Part shown: positions 25,812 through 33,211 of the stretch, piece after piece
Numbering within the stretch: the first letter of the stretch is position 1
Layout of the letters: every line of letters starts with the position of its first letter
The notes under the pieces: model-generated
Told to the model about the DNA's origin: nothing
What the model saw: the letters and a program-made list of their open reading frames with translations, nothing else
Databases searched by the model: none
From: Marivivens sp.
Lineage (GTDB): Bacteria; Pseudomonadota; Alphaproteobacteria; Rhodobacterales; Rhodobacteraceae
Assembly (NCBI GenBank): GCA_030827165.1
Contig: JAURFB010000015.1
Span: 1-41,735 of the forward strand
Length of the DNA: 41,735 nucleotides
Direction: 5' to 3'
Translations under genes and position numbers: made by a program

Positions 25812-26561
25812 CTACTTGTCGTCGTCGTCCTCGTCATCATCATCCGGCAGGTTGAAGAAGCTGTCGGCGTCCGAGAAATCGGTGTTGTCTTTTTCGTCAT
25901 CGCTGGCCGAAAGGCTAAACGTCTCGAGGCCGGCAATGGCCGAAGGCATTTTCGGCTCGGGCGCCATACCGAGGCTTTGCTCGGTCGAGACGAGTTTGCG
26001 GCGCTCGTCGTCGGACATGACGCCGCCTTCCTTGGCTTTCTTGGCGTTGGCCTTCTGAACCGCGGCATCCAGTTCGGACTGTTTGCACAGGCCCAGAGCG
26101 ACCGGATCAATCGGATCGATATTCGAGATGTTCCAATGGGTCCGCTCGCGGATCGCCTGAATGGTCGGCTTGGTCGTGCCGACAAGCTTGGCGACCTGAC
26201 CGTCCGAAAGCTCGGGGTGGAATTTCACCAGCCAAAGGATCGATGCGGGCCGGTCCTGGCGCTTGGAGAGCGGCGTATAGCGTGGGCCGCGGCGCTTTTC
26301 TTCGCCGGTGGCGGCCGGGTTGAACTTGAGCTTGAGCTTGTGTTCGGGGTCCTTCTCGGCTTTCTCGATCTCTTCTGCCGTCAGCTGGTTGTTGGCGATC
26401 GGGTCGAAGCCCTTCACGCCGGTTGCCACATCGCCATCGGCGATGCCTTGAACCTCAAGCTCGTGCATCCCGACGAATTCGGCGATCTGCTTGAAAGTGA
26501 TGGTCGTGTTGTCCACCAGCCAGACGGCGGTGGCCTTTGCCATGATCGGTTTGTCAGACAT
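25812..26561 (-). CDS. trcR: DUF1013 family protein, cell cycle transcriptional regulator TrcR
   Basis: This alphaproteobacterial protein (249 aa) has an N-terminal region MAKATAVWLVDNTTITFKQI with a helix-turn-helix-like stretch, a second one near LSDGQVAKLVGTTKPTIQAI, and a very acidic tail (LPDDDDEDDDDK). DUF1013 members are named TrcR and linked to cell-cycle transcription control; that is family knowledge. ATG at 26561 follows TAGGAGAGG. The 464-bp gap before it is long, so it may have its own complex promoter. It converges with recR. Confidence 0.88.
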   Translation of the reverse strand: MSDKPIMAKATAVWLVDNTTITFKQIAEFVGMHELEVQGIADGDVATGVKGFDPIANNQLTAEEIEKAEKDPEHKLKLKFNPAATGEEKRRGPRYTPLSKRQDRPASILWLVKFHPELSDGQVAKLVGTTKPTIQAIRERTHWNISNIDPIDPVALGLCKQSELDAAVQKANAKKAKEGGVMSDDERRKLVSTEQSLGMAPEPKMPSAIAGLETFSLSASDDEKDNTDFSDADSFFNLPDDDDEDDDDK

Positions 26562-26898
26562 GGGCCTCTCCTAATACACAAGCCTTCCCCGTGCCCCGGA
26601 ATAGGGCGGGCCCAGCGGACCCAGTTCTCTTTGTTGGGGAACTTGGGGGCTATATAGTCGCCAGATCGGCCGGTGAAAAGGTCTAAAAATTCCGTCGCGC
26701 CGCGGCGTCCTTTGACAGGGAAAGGCCTGAATCGCCGCCTGGGGGATTGATTCGCGCGTCTGGGTTATGCTCAAGAACCGAGAGTCAACCCTTGCACGTT
26801 CCCGCGAGAGACGCGGATCGGGCGACAGGCCGCGGCAGACCGTAAGGCCTTGACGCGCAAGTTGGAAACGAACCCCAACATCCTGCGGATGATGTTGC

Positions 26899-26914
26899 TA
26901 TTTGGTACCAAATA
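26899..26914. promoter_or_regulatory. perfect 16-bp palindrome TATTTGGTACCAAATA, candidate operator
   Basis: The sequence equals its own reverse complement over 16 bp. It lies 33 bp upstream of the -35 box of the small membrane protein gene, a typical activator or repressor position. The half-site TTTGGT has some likeness to GntR or LacI-type half-sites, but the zero spacing does not match a motif I know, so no regulator is named. Confidence 0.6.
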
Positions 26915-26945
26915 TCGACCCCGAGATAATTTCTGTGCGATATTT
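26910..26945. promoter_or_regulatory. 8-bp inverted repeat AAATATCG ... CGATATTT next to the -35 box
   Basis: Arms at 26910-26917 and 26938-26945 are exact reverse complements, centre distance 28 bp (about 2.7 helical turns). The right arm ends one base before the TTGACT box and the left arm overlaps the 16-bp palindrome. Confidence 0.5.
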
Positions 26946-26946
26946 G

Positions 26947-26976
26947 TTGACTAGGCGGATTTTTGCCGACTTTGTA
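26947..26976 (+). promoter_or_regulatory. promoter of the small membrane protein genes
   Basis: TTGACT (26947-26952) with 17-18 bp spacing to CTTTGT/TTTGTA (26970-26976). Transcription would start near 26984, giving a leader of about 42 nt before the ATG at 27026. Confidence 0.45.
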
Positions 26977-27025
26977 GTGGCACGCGCGGCCTATCGACGC
27001 GCTCAACAACACAGGGAAGAGAACA

Positions 27026-27244
27026 ATGTTGGATAAAGCCAAAAAAACCATCGGCACGCTGACCGAAATCGGCATCGCGCTGCTGGCTCTTGCAATCGTA
27101 GCGTCGCTTCTGGTTGGCGCTAATAACATGGCGTTCCTCGGTGACGTCGTCGGCAACATCACCGCTCTGGTGAGCTCGCTCGGCAGCGCTGGCCTCGCCG
27201 GCCTGATCACTCTGGGCGTTGTGCTGCACCTGCTGCAGAAGTAA
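27026..27244 (+). CDS. small two-segment membrane protein, 72 aa, unknown
   Basis: The product has a short charged N-terminus (MLDKAKKTIGTLTE), a first hydrophobic segment (IGIALLALAIVASLLVGA), a Gly/Asn/Ser linker (NNMAFLGDVVGNI), and a second segment rich in Gly, Ala and Leu ending HLLQK. No signal cleavage site or named domain is recognised; it is not Flp-pilin-like (no G/E cleavage motif). GGAAGAG lies before the ATG. It has an unusually elaborate upstream region (palindrome, inverted repeat, promoter). The second small membrane gene follows after 47 bp. Function unknown. Confidence 0.75.
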   Translation: MLDKAKKTIGTLTEIGIALLALAIVASLLVGANNMAFLGDVVGNITALVSSLGSAGLAGLITLGVVLHLLQK

Positions 27245-27291
27245 GCAGTAGAAGATAAGAATATTACCTCTTCCAGCAGCAAGGCCAATAG

Positions 27292-27534
27292 ATGGATAGG
27301 ATCCAAAGCGCGCTCTCCAGACTTCAAGCTCTTTTCTTGAAAGCAGCCGAAGTCATGGCGGTGCTCGTCGCCCTCATCGTCTTGGTCTACATATTGTTGG
27401 GAGAGGATTCCGGCCCCTATGTCACAGGGGTCGTGACCAACCTGTCGTTGCTGATCTTCGCGATCACCCCGCAGACGATCATCGCCATTGCGATTGTCAT
27501 CTGCCTTTACATCGCGCTCAAGAAACGCGTCTAG
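27292..27534 (+). CDS. small two-segment membrane protein, 80 aa, unknown
   Basis: This protein has an amphipathic N-terminus (MDRIQSALSRLQALFLK), a hydrophobic segment (VMAVLVALIVLVYILL), a short acidic loop (GEDSGPYVTG), and a second segment (IIAIAIVICLYIAL) with a positive C-terminal KKRV, suggesting both ends on one side of the membrane. It follows the 72-aa membrane gene by 47 bp with AAGG before the ATG, so both are likely one transcript and may work together. The last 4 bp overlap the end of the convergent oxidoreductase gene. No family is recognised. Confidence 0.75.
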   Translation: MDRIQSALSRLQALFLKAAEVMAVLVALIVLVYILLGEDSGPYVTGVVTNLSLLIFAITPQTIIAIAIVICLYIALKKRV

Positions 27535-28508
27535 CCAGCGACGTTCAAAACGATCTTTCCGATATGGGCTGAGGATTCCATGCGCGCATGGGCCTCGCTT
27601 GCGTTTTCAAGATCAAATTCACGGTCCATTACAGGTCGGAATTTGCCTGCTTCGATCATTGGCCACACGTTTTCCAAAAGCTCTTTGGCGATGGCAGCCT
27701 TTGCCAGATCGGACTGCGGCCGCAGGGTCGAGCCGGTGAAGGTCAGGCGGCGCATCATGATCTGCGACAAGTTCGCCTCGATCCCGGCGCCTTTCAGGAA
27801 GGCGATCTGAACTAGGCGCCCCTCGTCGGCCAGCGCCTTGAGGTTACGCTCGAAATAGGGCCCGCCAACCATGTCGAGGATCAGGTTCGCGCCGCCCTCG
27901 GCCCTCAGCGCCAGAACGAAATCCTCTTCGTGGTAATTGAGCGCCCGTTCGGCCCCGAGCGCCCCGCAAGCCGCGCATTTTTCCTTGCTGCCCGCGGTGG
28001 TGAAAACACGCGCGCCGAGTGCTGCGGCGATCTGGATCGCTGTCGTGCCGATACCGGACGAGCCGCCATGCACGAGGAACCGCTCGCCGGCCTTCAGTCC
28101 GCCCCGCATAACGACATTGGACCAGACCGTGAAACAGGTCTCCGGCAGGCAAGCCGCCTCTTTCAGCGAGAGCCCGTTGGGGATCGGCAGGCAATGTGCT
28201 GCGGGCGTGACGACATAGTCGGCATAGCCGCCGCCCGGCAAAAGCGCGCAGACTTCATCGCCCGCTCGCAGGCCCGAAACTCCGGCACCCACCGCATCAA
28301 TGACCCCGGACGCCTCAAGCCCCGGCAGGTCGGATGCCGTCGGCGGCGGCGCATAGGATCCGGCCCGCTGAAGGGCGTCGGGGCGGTTCACCCCCGCATA
28401 GGCCACACGAATGCGCACTTGCCCATAGCCCGGCTCTGGGATTGGCCGCTTGGCCGGGGTCAGAACCTCGGGCCCGCCGGGGCGGGAAATTTCTATGGCG
28501 CGCATCAT
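27531..28508 (-). CDS. NAD(P)H:quinone oxidoreductase family (zinc-free MDR)
   Basis: A 325-aa medium-chain reductase of the quinone oxidoreductase/PIG3 type. It has GVNRPDALQRAGSYAPPP at the family site, PGLEASGVIDAVG, a Rossmann NADPH site FLVHGGSSGIGTTAIQIA, and no structural-zinc cysteine cluster. It would reduce quinones or enones in the cytoplasm. Two starts are close: ATG 28517 overlaps the COQ9-family stop as ATGA, but GGAAGG is directly against it; the same site is 9 nt before ATG 28508, chosen here. The upstream COQ9 partner suggests a link to ubiquinone metabolism. Confidence 0.9.
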   Translation of the reverse strand: MMRAIEISRPGGPEVLTPAKRPIPEPGYGQVRIRVAYAGVNRPDALQRAGSYAPPPTASDLPGLEASGVIDAVGAGVSGLRAGDEVCALLPGGGYADYVVTPAAHCLPIPNGLSLKEAACLPETCFTVWSNVVMRGGLKAGERFLVHGGSSGIGTTAIQIAAALGARVFTTAGSKEKCAACGALGAERALNYHEEDFVLALRAEGGANLILDMVGGPYFERNLKALADEGRLVQIAFLKGAGIEANLSQIMMRRLTFTGSTLRPQSDLAKAAIAKELLENVWPMIEAGKFRPVMDREFDLENASEAHARMESSAHIGKIVLNVAG

Positions 28509-28513
28509 TGTGG

Positions 28514-29218
28514 TCATCCTTCCTTCGGCCCTTCGGGCGCCCAATGGCCGGGCAGGTCCGATGCAGGTTCTCTGCGCGGGGCGCGAACCCCCGACAGCGC
28601 CTGCCCCAAACCCTTCATGAGCGGCCCGAATGCCTTGCTGTCTCGAAGCTGGGCCTTGGCCATCTCAAACTGCATCACATTCTCGATCCGGCGGTCGATG
28701 AAGGCATCGGTTGCCTCGCCGCCGCTCTCGTCCCCGAGCCAGAACAATACGACCGAGGAATAGACCGCCGAGAGGATCGCCCGTTTGGAATACCAGTTCA
28801 CATCGCGCGAGGTATCGCCCAGCTCGTTCCAGATGCGATCCGCCGTGCCCCAGATCAGCGCCGCCCCTTCCGCAGCATGGTGCGGCAGCGAAAACAGCGC
28901 CGTGCCGCGGCGGACGGCCTCGCGGTCGGCGTGAGCAAGGCGCTGGCGCAACGCGAAGGCCACGCGCGCGCTATAGCGCATCGCGCCAAGATCGGCCCCG
29001 GCCATTGCGGCCGCCATTTCATCGTCGCCGCGATTATGATACGCAACCGCAAGATCAATTGCTCCTCGCGGGCAGAGCGCCTTGATCGTCTGCTCGTCGG
29101 CGCCAAGCTCTGCCGCCCCCGCCTTGAGCGCGGCCTCTGACCAGCCATCAAAAGCAACGTGCGGCAAGACAGCATCGAGAAGACCTTGAAGATCAACGGG
29201 TTTGGCGCGTTTGGGCAT
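28514..29218 (-). CDS. COQ9 family protein
   Basis: COQ9 proteins bind lipid and assist ubiquinone biosynthesis (the COQ7 step in mitochondria); alphaproteobacteria carry homologues. The 234-aa product begins PKRAKPVDLQGLLDAVLPHVAFDGWSE, a TetR-like helical start, and has the family segment DVNWYSKRAILSAVYSSVVLFWLGDES and a C-terminal amphipathic helix region. AAGGAG lies 7 nt before the ATG at 29218. It overlaps the quinone oxidoreductase gene and diverges from rpsU. Confidence 0.88.
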   Translation of the reverse strand: MPKRAKPVDLQGLLDAVLPHVAFDGWSEAALKAGAAELGADEQTIKALCPRGAIDLAVAYHNRGDDEMAAAMAGADLGAMRYSARVAFALRQRLAHADREAVRRGTALFSLPHHAAEGAALIWGTADRIWNELGDTSRDVNWYSKRAILSAVYSSVVLFWLGDESGGEATDAFIDRRIENVMQFEMAKAQLRDSKAFGPLMKGLGQALSGVRAPRREPASDLPGHWAPEGPKEG

Positions 29219-29243
29219 GGCAGACTCCTTACCTGCCCCAGAC

Positions 29244-29272
29244 TAGACAAAGAACCGGGCCTTTGCTATACG
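29244..29272 (+). promoter_or_regulatory. rpsU promoter
   Basis: TAGACA (29244-29249), 17-bp spacer and TATACG (29267-29272) form a good sigma-70-type promoter. The transcript would start near 29279, giving a leader of about 46 nt that holds the hairpin before rpsU. Confidence 0.6.
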
Positions 29273-29305
29273 GCGCGCTCCTGCAACTTATGCAAATCCA
29301 ACTTA

Positions 29306-29327
29306 GAGAGGTGGTGAAAACCACATG
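29306..29327 (+). promoter_or_regulatory. hairpin between ribosome site and start codon of rpsU
   Basis: GTGGT (29311-29315) and ACCAC (29320-29324) form a 5-bp stem closed by a GAAA tetraloop, ending exactly at the ATG (29325). The ribosome-binding GAGAGGTGG (29306-29314) runs into the 5' arm. Folding would hide part of the site or shorten its distance to the AUG, so it could tune or autoregulate S21 synthesis. Confidence 0.6.
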
Positions 29328-29531
29328 CAGGTTAGTGTTCGTGACAATAACGTCGATCAGGCGCTCCGCGCTCTGAAGAAAAAGCTGCAGCGTGAAGGCG
29401 TATTCCGCGAGATGAAGCTCAAGCAACATTTCGAGAAGCCGTCGATCCGCAAGGCGCGCGAGAAGGCCGAGGCCATCCGCCGTCAGCGCAAGCTGGCTCG
29501 TAAGAAGGCGCAGCGTGAGGGTCTGCTCTAA
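29325..29531 (+). CDS. rpsU: 30S ribosomal protein S21
   Basis: S21 (68 aa) binds near the anti-SD end of 16S rRNA and helps initiation. The protein starts [25 protein letters not shown] and has the basic tail [17 protein letters not shown], full length for the family. It is a single gene with its own promoter, a hairpin in the initiation region and a terminator directly after it. Confidence 0.97.
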   Translation: MQVSVRDNNVDQALRALKKKLQREGVFREMKLKQHFEKPSIRKAREKAEAIRRQRKLARKKAQREGLL

Positions 29532-29558
29532 GCACCCCCTGACGAACGCGAAAAACGG

Positions 29559-29593
29559 CCCCCGCAGCCTCTGGCTCCGGGGGTTTGTTTTTT
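29559..29593 (+). terminator. rho-independent terminator of rpsU
   Basis: Stem CCCCCG/CGGGGG (29559-29564, 29578-29583) continues inward as AGCC/GGCT with loop TCT, followed by TTTGTTTTTT. It lies 27 bp after the rpsU stop. Confidence 0.9.
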
Positions 29594-29635
29594 CCGGGGC
29601 GGTGCTAGTCTCGCGGCAAAGACGTGGAGGCTATC

Positions 29636-30901
29636 GTGCGTCGTCCAGCCATTCTCGACACATTTCCCGAGACGACCCGCACCAGTCTGACGGCAGACGC
29701 CCTGTCGGGCATGACCGTCGCAATGGTGGCGATCCCGCTCAGCCTTGCCATTGCCATAGCGTCAGGGGCCGATCCCGCCACGGGGCTGATCACGGCGATC
29801 ATCGGCGGATTCCTGATTTCGGCCTTCGGCGGATCGCATACCCAGATCGGCGGCCCGACGGGCGCCTTCATCGTCGTCGTCTATGGGGTGATCGCGGCGC
29901 ATGGCTATGACGGCCTGGTCATCGCCACCCTTATGGCCGGCCTTATCCTTCTTCTTGCCGGCTTCCTGCGCGCCGGAAGCTTGATCGCCTATATCCCCGA
30001 AGCGGTGATCGACGGCTTTACGATGGGGATCGCTGTCATCATCGGCACCAGCCAGCTCAAGGATTTCTTTGGCCTGTCGATCGACAAGGTGCCAGCGGAT
30101 TTTCTTGAAAAGATCCCCGCCCTCTGGGCAGAGCGCGGTTCGGTGAATGCCGAAGCGATCTTGGTCGCGCTTGTGACGATGGTCTTGATCGTGCTCTTCC
30201 GCCGCGCGGCGCCCAAGCTGCCGGGCCTGATCGTTGCCGTGGCCCTGGTGTCGATGGCAGTGGCGATGACGCCGATCGACACCGACACCAACGGTTCGCG
30301 GTTTGGGGATTTGGCGCGAACCCTGCCGGCCCCGAAATTCCCCGAAATCTCGGTTGCGCGGCTGCAAGAGCTTTTCCCGTCGGCCATGGTCATCGCCTTT
30401 CTTGCCGGGGTGGAATCACTTTTGTCGGCGATGGTCGCCGACCGAATGACCGCCGGCAAACATCGCCCCAATGCCGAACTGATCGCCCAAGGCATTGCCA
30501 ATTTCGGCTCGTCGCTCTTCGGCGGCCTGCCGGCAACAGGCGCCATCGCCCGCACCGCAACCAATATTCGCGCCGGAGGGCGAACGCCGCTGGCTGGCAT
30601 CATTCACGCACTGACGATCTTGATCATCATGTGGCTTGTTGCACCGATGGCCGGCTATCTTGCCATGCTCGCTCTTGCGGGTCTCTTGATTCTTACGGCG
30701 TGGAACATGGCCGAGCCCCACAAATGGCGGGCGCAGCTTGCCAAACCGCGGGCCGACCAAGCGGTTCTGTTGGTGACGTTTCTGCTCACGGTTCTGGCCG
30801 ACCTGACCATCGCAATCGTCGTCGGCGTGGCGCTCGGCCTCGCCGTCCGCCTGCGCCGCCGTCAGGTTCCGCCTGCCGACTGGACCCCGCGGGAGAAATA
30901 G
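29636..30901 (+). CDS. SulP-family anion transporter without STAS domain
   Basis: A 421-aa multi-pass protein of the SLC26/SulP family, which carries sulfate, bicarbonate or other anions. The family opening LTADALSGMTVAMVAIPLSLAIAI is clear, followed by GLITAIIGGFLISAFGGSHTQIGGPTGAF (anion-site region), and LPATGAIARTATNIRAGG near residue 290. It ends soon after the last membrane segment (RLRRRQVPP), so the usual C-terminal STAS domain is absent. GTG 29636 follows GGAGG at 5 nt; an in-frame GTG at 29624 is the other option. It converges with the Lrp-type regulator gene with no gap. Confidence 0.9.
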   Translation: MRRPAILDTFPETTRTSLTADALSGMTVAMVAIPLSLAIAIASGADPATGLITAIIGGFLISAFGGSHTQIGGPTGAFIVVVYGVIAAHGYDGLVIATLMAGLILLLAGFLRAGSLIAYIPEAVIDGFTMGIAVIIGTSQLKDFFGLSIDKVPADFLEKIPALWAERGSVNAEAILVALVTMVLIVLFRRAAPKLPGLIVAVALVSMAVAMTPIDTDTNGSRFGDLARTLPAPKFPEISVARLQELFPSAMVIAFLAGVESLLSAMVADRMTAGKHRPNAELIAQGIANFGSSLFGGLPATGAIARTATNIRAGGRTPLAGIIHALTILIIMWLVAPMAGYLAMLALAGLLILTAWNMAEPHKWRAQLAKPRADQAVLLVTFLLTVLADLTIAIVVGVALGLAVRLRRRQVPPADWTPREK

Positions 30902-31372
30902 CTAGCCGATCGGGATCGCAGTCGTCTGGCGCACGTTCTTGAGAGAGAAGGACGATTGCATCGTCTGGACGCCCGGAAGGGTCGCCAGATAGCGGCGGTG
31001 GATTTGGGCGAAATCGTCGGTATCGCGGGCGATGACCTTGAGCAGATAGTCTGCCGTTCCGGCCATCAGGTGGCATTCGAGAACTTCGGGCACGCGCGAA
31101 ACCGCCCGCTCGAACGCTTCCAGAATTTCATCTGCCTGCCCGTTGAGGGTGATCTCGACGAAAACAGTGGTCTGTCGCCCAAGCTTGCGCGGATCCAGAA
31201 GCGCGACATACCCCCTGATATACCCCGAGGCTTCAAGCCTCTGGACCCGCCGATGGCAGGCGGAAGGCGACAGATTCACCCTCTCCGACAGATCTGCGTG
31301 CGAGATTCGTCCGTCCTTTTGGAGGGCTTCGAGTATTCGACGATCCGTGCTGTCTATTTCCATCTGGCGCAC
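30902..31372 (-). CDS. Lrp/AsnC family regulator, probable regulator of alanine dehydrogenase
   Basis: A 156-aa Lrp-type protein: N-terminal helix-turn-helix (DSTDRRILEALQKDGRISHADLS, then SPSACHRRVQRLE) and a C-terminal RAM ligand domain with VLECHLMAGTADYLLKV. Such proteins bind amino acids and form octamers on DNA. It is divergent from ald with 136 bp containing dyads, so it very likely controls ald, probably with L-alanine as effector, like AldR. ATG at 31372; MEIDSTDRR at 31363 is also possible. Confidence 0.92.
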   Translation of the reverse strand: MRQMEIDSTDRRILEALQKDGRISHADLSERVNLSPSACHRRVQRLEASGYIRGYVALLDPRKLGRQTTVFVEITLNGQADEILEAFERAVSRVPEVLECHLMAGTADYLLKVIARDTDDFAQIHRRYLATLPGVQTMQSSFSLKNVRQTTAIPIG

Positions 31373-31401
31373 TCTTCTGGCGTTTTTAAATCAATATCTG
31401 C

Positions 31402-31419
31402 ACGTTTTCACCAAAACGT
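31402..31419. promoter_or_regulatory. palindrome ACGTTTTCACCAAAACGT, candidate Lrp-type operator
   Basis: Perfect 7-bp arms ACGTTTT/AAAACGT with a CACC centre, in the gap between the divergent regulator and ald. It is 30 bp from the regulator start, so it could serve autoregulation as well as ald control. Confidence 0.55.
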
Positions 31420-31476
31420 CGCGAATATCAACACGAGATACCCAAGAACTTGCGCGCCGACTGCGCGATATTCGCG
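31420..31476. promoter_or_regulatory. 10-bp inverted repeat CGCGAATATC ... GATATTCGCG
   Basis: Exact reverse-complement arms at 31420-31429 and 31467-31476, 47 bp centre to centre (about 4.5 turns). With the adjacent palindrome this gives three half-site groups, fitting the multi-site wrapping of Lrp-type octamers before ald. Confidence 0.5.
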
Positions 31477-31508
31477 TCAGATTCGAACACTTATTGGGAG
31501 GATGCCCG

Positions 31509-32621
31509 ATGCACATCGGTTGCCCGAAGGAAATCAAGCCTCAGGAATTCCGCGTTGGCATGACGCCAAGCGCCGCTTTTGAAGCCATCAAGGCCGGTCA
31601 TACCGTCACCATTGAGACCAACGCAGGTGCTGGCGCTGGCTTCTCCGACGCCGACTATGTCGCTGTCGGCGCCAGAATTGCTGGCACCGCGAAGGATGTC
31701 TTCGCAGCGGCCGACATGATCGTGAAGGTGAAAGAGCCCCAATCGGGCGAGCGCAAGATGCTGCGCGAGGGCCAGATCCTCTTCACCTATCTCCACCTTG
31801 CTCCCGATCCGGAGCAGACCAAAGACCTTCTCGCCTCGGGCGCGACCTGCATTGCCTATGAGACCGTGACCGACGATCGCGGCGGCCTGCCGCTTCTCGC
31901 TCCGATGTCCGAAGTTGCGGGCCGTCTTGCCCCGCAGGTCGGCGCATGGACCTTGCAAAAGGCCAACGGTGGCCGCGGCGTCCTTTTGGGTGGCGTGCCG
32001 GGCGTTTCTCCGGCCAAGGTCCTTGTGATCGGCGGCGGCGTCGTCGGCACCCACGCGGCCAAGATCGCCGCGGGCATGGGCGCTGATGTGACCGTGCTCG
32101 ACCGCTCGATCCCGCGCCTACGCTATCTCGACGACGTTTTCGGCGGCACCTTCAAGAACGCCTATGCCTCGGCCGCCAACACGATCGATCTGGCCCGTCA
32201 GGCCGACATGATCATCGGCGCCGTTCTGATCCCCGGCGCGGCTGCGCCCAAGCTGATCTCGAAAGCCCAGCTCTCCGAGCTCAAGCCCGGCGCCGCGCTT
32301 GTCGACGTCGCCATCGACCAGGGCGGCTGCTTCGAGACGTCGCGCGCCACGACACACCAGGACCCGATCTACGACGTCGATGGCATCATGCATTACTGCG
32401 TGGCCAACATGCCGGGCGCCGTTGCCCGCACCTCGACCATCGCTCTCGGCAACGCGACGATGCCGTTCATGATAGCTCTGGCCAACAAGGGCTGGAAACA
32501 GGCCTTTGCCGACGACAAGCACCTGCTGAACGGTCTTAACGTGCACGCCGGCAAACTGACCTACGCCGCAGTTGGCGAAGCGCTTGGCCTGCAAAGCGTG
32601 GCCGCGGCTTCGGTTCTCTGA
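31509..32621 (+). CDS. ald: alanine dehydrogenase
   Basis: It oxidatively deaminates L-alanine to pyruvate and ammonium with NAD+. The 370-aa protein starts MHIGCPKEIKPQEFRVGMTP (substrate Arg), has KVKEPQ with the catalytic-site Lys, LFTYLHLA with the catalytic His, and the Rossmann motif VLVIGGGVVGTHAAKIA. Later HYCVANMPGAVARTST is the family signature. GGGAGG precedes the ATG at 31509. It is controlled in all likelihood by the divergent Lrp-type protein and ends at a strong terminator. Confidence 0.97.
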   Translation: MHIGCPKEIKPQEFRVGMTPSAAFEAIKAGHTVTIETNAGAGAGFSDADYVAVGARIAGTAKDVFAAADMIVKVKEPQSGERKMLREGQILFTYLHLAPDPEQTKDLLASGATCIAYETVTDDRGGLPLLAPMSEVAGRLAPQVGAWTLQKANGGRGVLLGGVPGVSPAKVLVIGGGVVGTHAAKIAAGMGADVTVLDRSIPRLRYLDDVFGGTFKNAYASAANTIDLARQADMIIGAVLIPGAAAPKLISKAQLSELKPGAALVDVAIDQGGCFETSRATTHQDPIYDVDGIMHYCVANMPGAVARTSTIALGNATMPFMIALANKGWKQAFADDKHLLNGLNVHAGKLTYAAVGEALGLQSVAAASVL

Positions 32622-32662
32622 GACAAGGTTAGGGGCCGCACCCTCCCGTGGCCCAACCTTTG

Positions 32663-32698
32663 CAAGGCCCGCCATTCCCTGGCGGGCCTTGTTCCTTT
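32663..32698. terminator. terminator between ald and mscL
   Basis: An 11-bp perfect stem CAAGGCCCGCC/GGCGGGCCTTG with loop ATTCCCT (32663-32691), followed by TTCCTTTTC on the plus strand. It sits 41 bp after the ald stop and just before the mscL stop of the opposite strand. A second imperfect hairpin (AAGGTT/AACCTT) precedes it. Confidence 0.85.
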
Positions 32699-33088
32699 TC
32701 ACTTCTTGGCTTTGAGCGCGTCACGGATCTCGGCTAAAAGCTCTTCTGCCGTCGGTCCTTTGGGGGCGGGTGGCGGCGCGGCCTCTTCTGTGCGCTTCAT
32801 GCTGTTCACACCCTTGACGAGCAGGAACACCACCCACGCAACGATGAGGAACTTGATCACCGCGTTGATGAAGTTGCCGTAGTTGAAGGCCGCCGCATCC
32901 GGATCGCTGCTCAGCGCGACCTTGAGGCCGGAAAAGTCGATGCCGCCCACAAAGAGGCTAATGATCGGGTTGATGAGGTCATCAACCATTGAGGTAACGA
33001 TCGCGGTGAACGCCGCGCCTAAAATAATACCGACAGCCATGTCCATGACATTGCCGCGGGCGATAAACGTCTTGAATTCCTTTAACAT
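32699..33088 (-). CDS. mscL: large-conductance mechanosensitive channel MscL
   Basis: MscL opens under membrane tension to release solutes on hypo-osmotic shock. The 129-aa protein starts [31 protein letters not shown] (N-terminal helix and TM1), has a periplasmic loop around [23 protein letters not shown]2 [18 protein letters not shown], and a cytoplasmic helix [17 protein letters not shown]. It is a single gene on the minus strand, length normal. Confidence 0.96.
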   Translation of the reverse strand: MLKEFKTFIARGNVMDMAVGIILGAAFTAIVTSMVDDLINPIISLFVGGIDFSGLKVALSSDPDAAAFNYGNFINAVIKFLIVAWVVFLLVKGVNSMKRTEEAAPPPAPKGPTAEELLAEIRDALKAKK

Positions 33089-33154
33089 ACTGCACTCCCT
33101 TGGTTCGCGCGTTGGGTTGGAACGGGGCCAATCTGCAATCCGGATTTCAATTTC

Positions 33155-33190
33155 ACAAGAAAGAAGCCTCCGGCCTTGCGGCGGGGGCTT
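33155..33190 (-). terminator. terminator of pheT
   Basis: On the minus strand an imperfect stem AAGCCCCCG/CGGAGGCTT (33164-33172 with 33182-33190) is followed by CTTTCTTG. It lies 22 bp after the pheT stop. Confidence 0.65.
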
Positions 33191-33211
33191 TCGGCTTGTC
33201 TTTCGGGCATA

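Larger units (their letters stand above)
26562..27025. other. 464-bp non-coding region between divergent trcR and small membrane protein genes
   Basis: No open frame with a good ribosome site is seen. It contains the start-side signals of two divergent genes. On the right are a perfect 16-bp palindrome, an 8-bp inverted repeat and a promoter. On the left, a TATATA box (about 26650-26657) may serve trcR on the minus strand. The middle (26700-26890) shows nothing I can name; a small RNA is possible but not supported. Confidence 0.6.

Noticed and set aside
27930-28763. 277-aa plus-strand frame
   Set aside because: Shadow of the quinone oxidoreductase and COQ9 genes.
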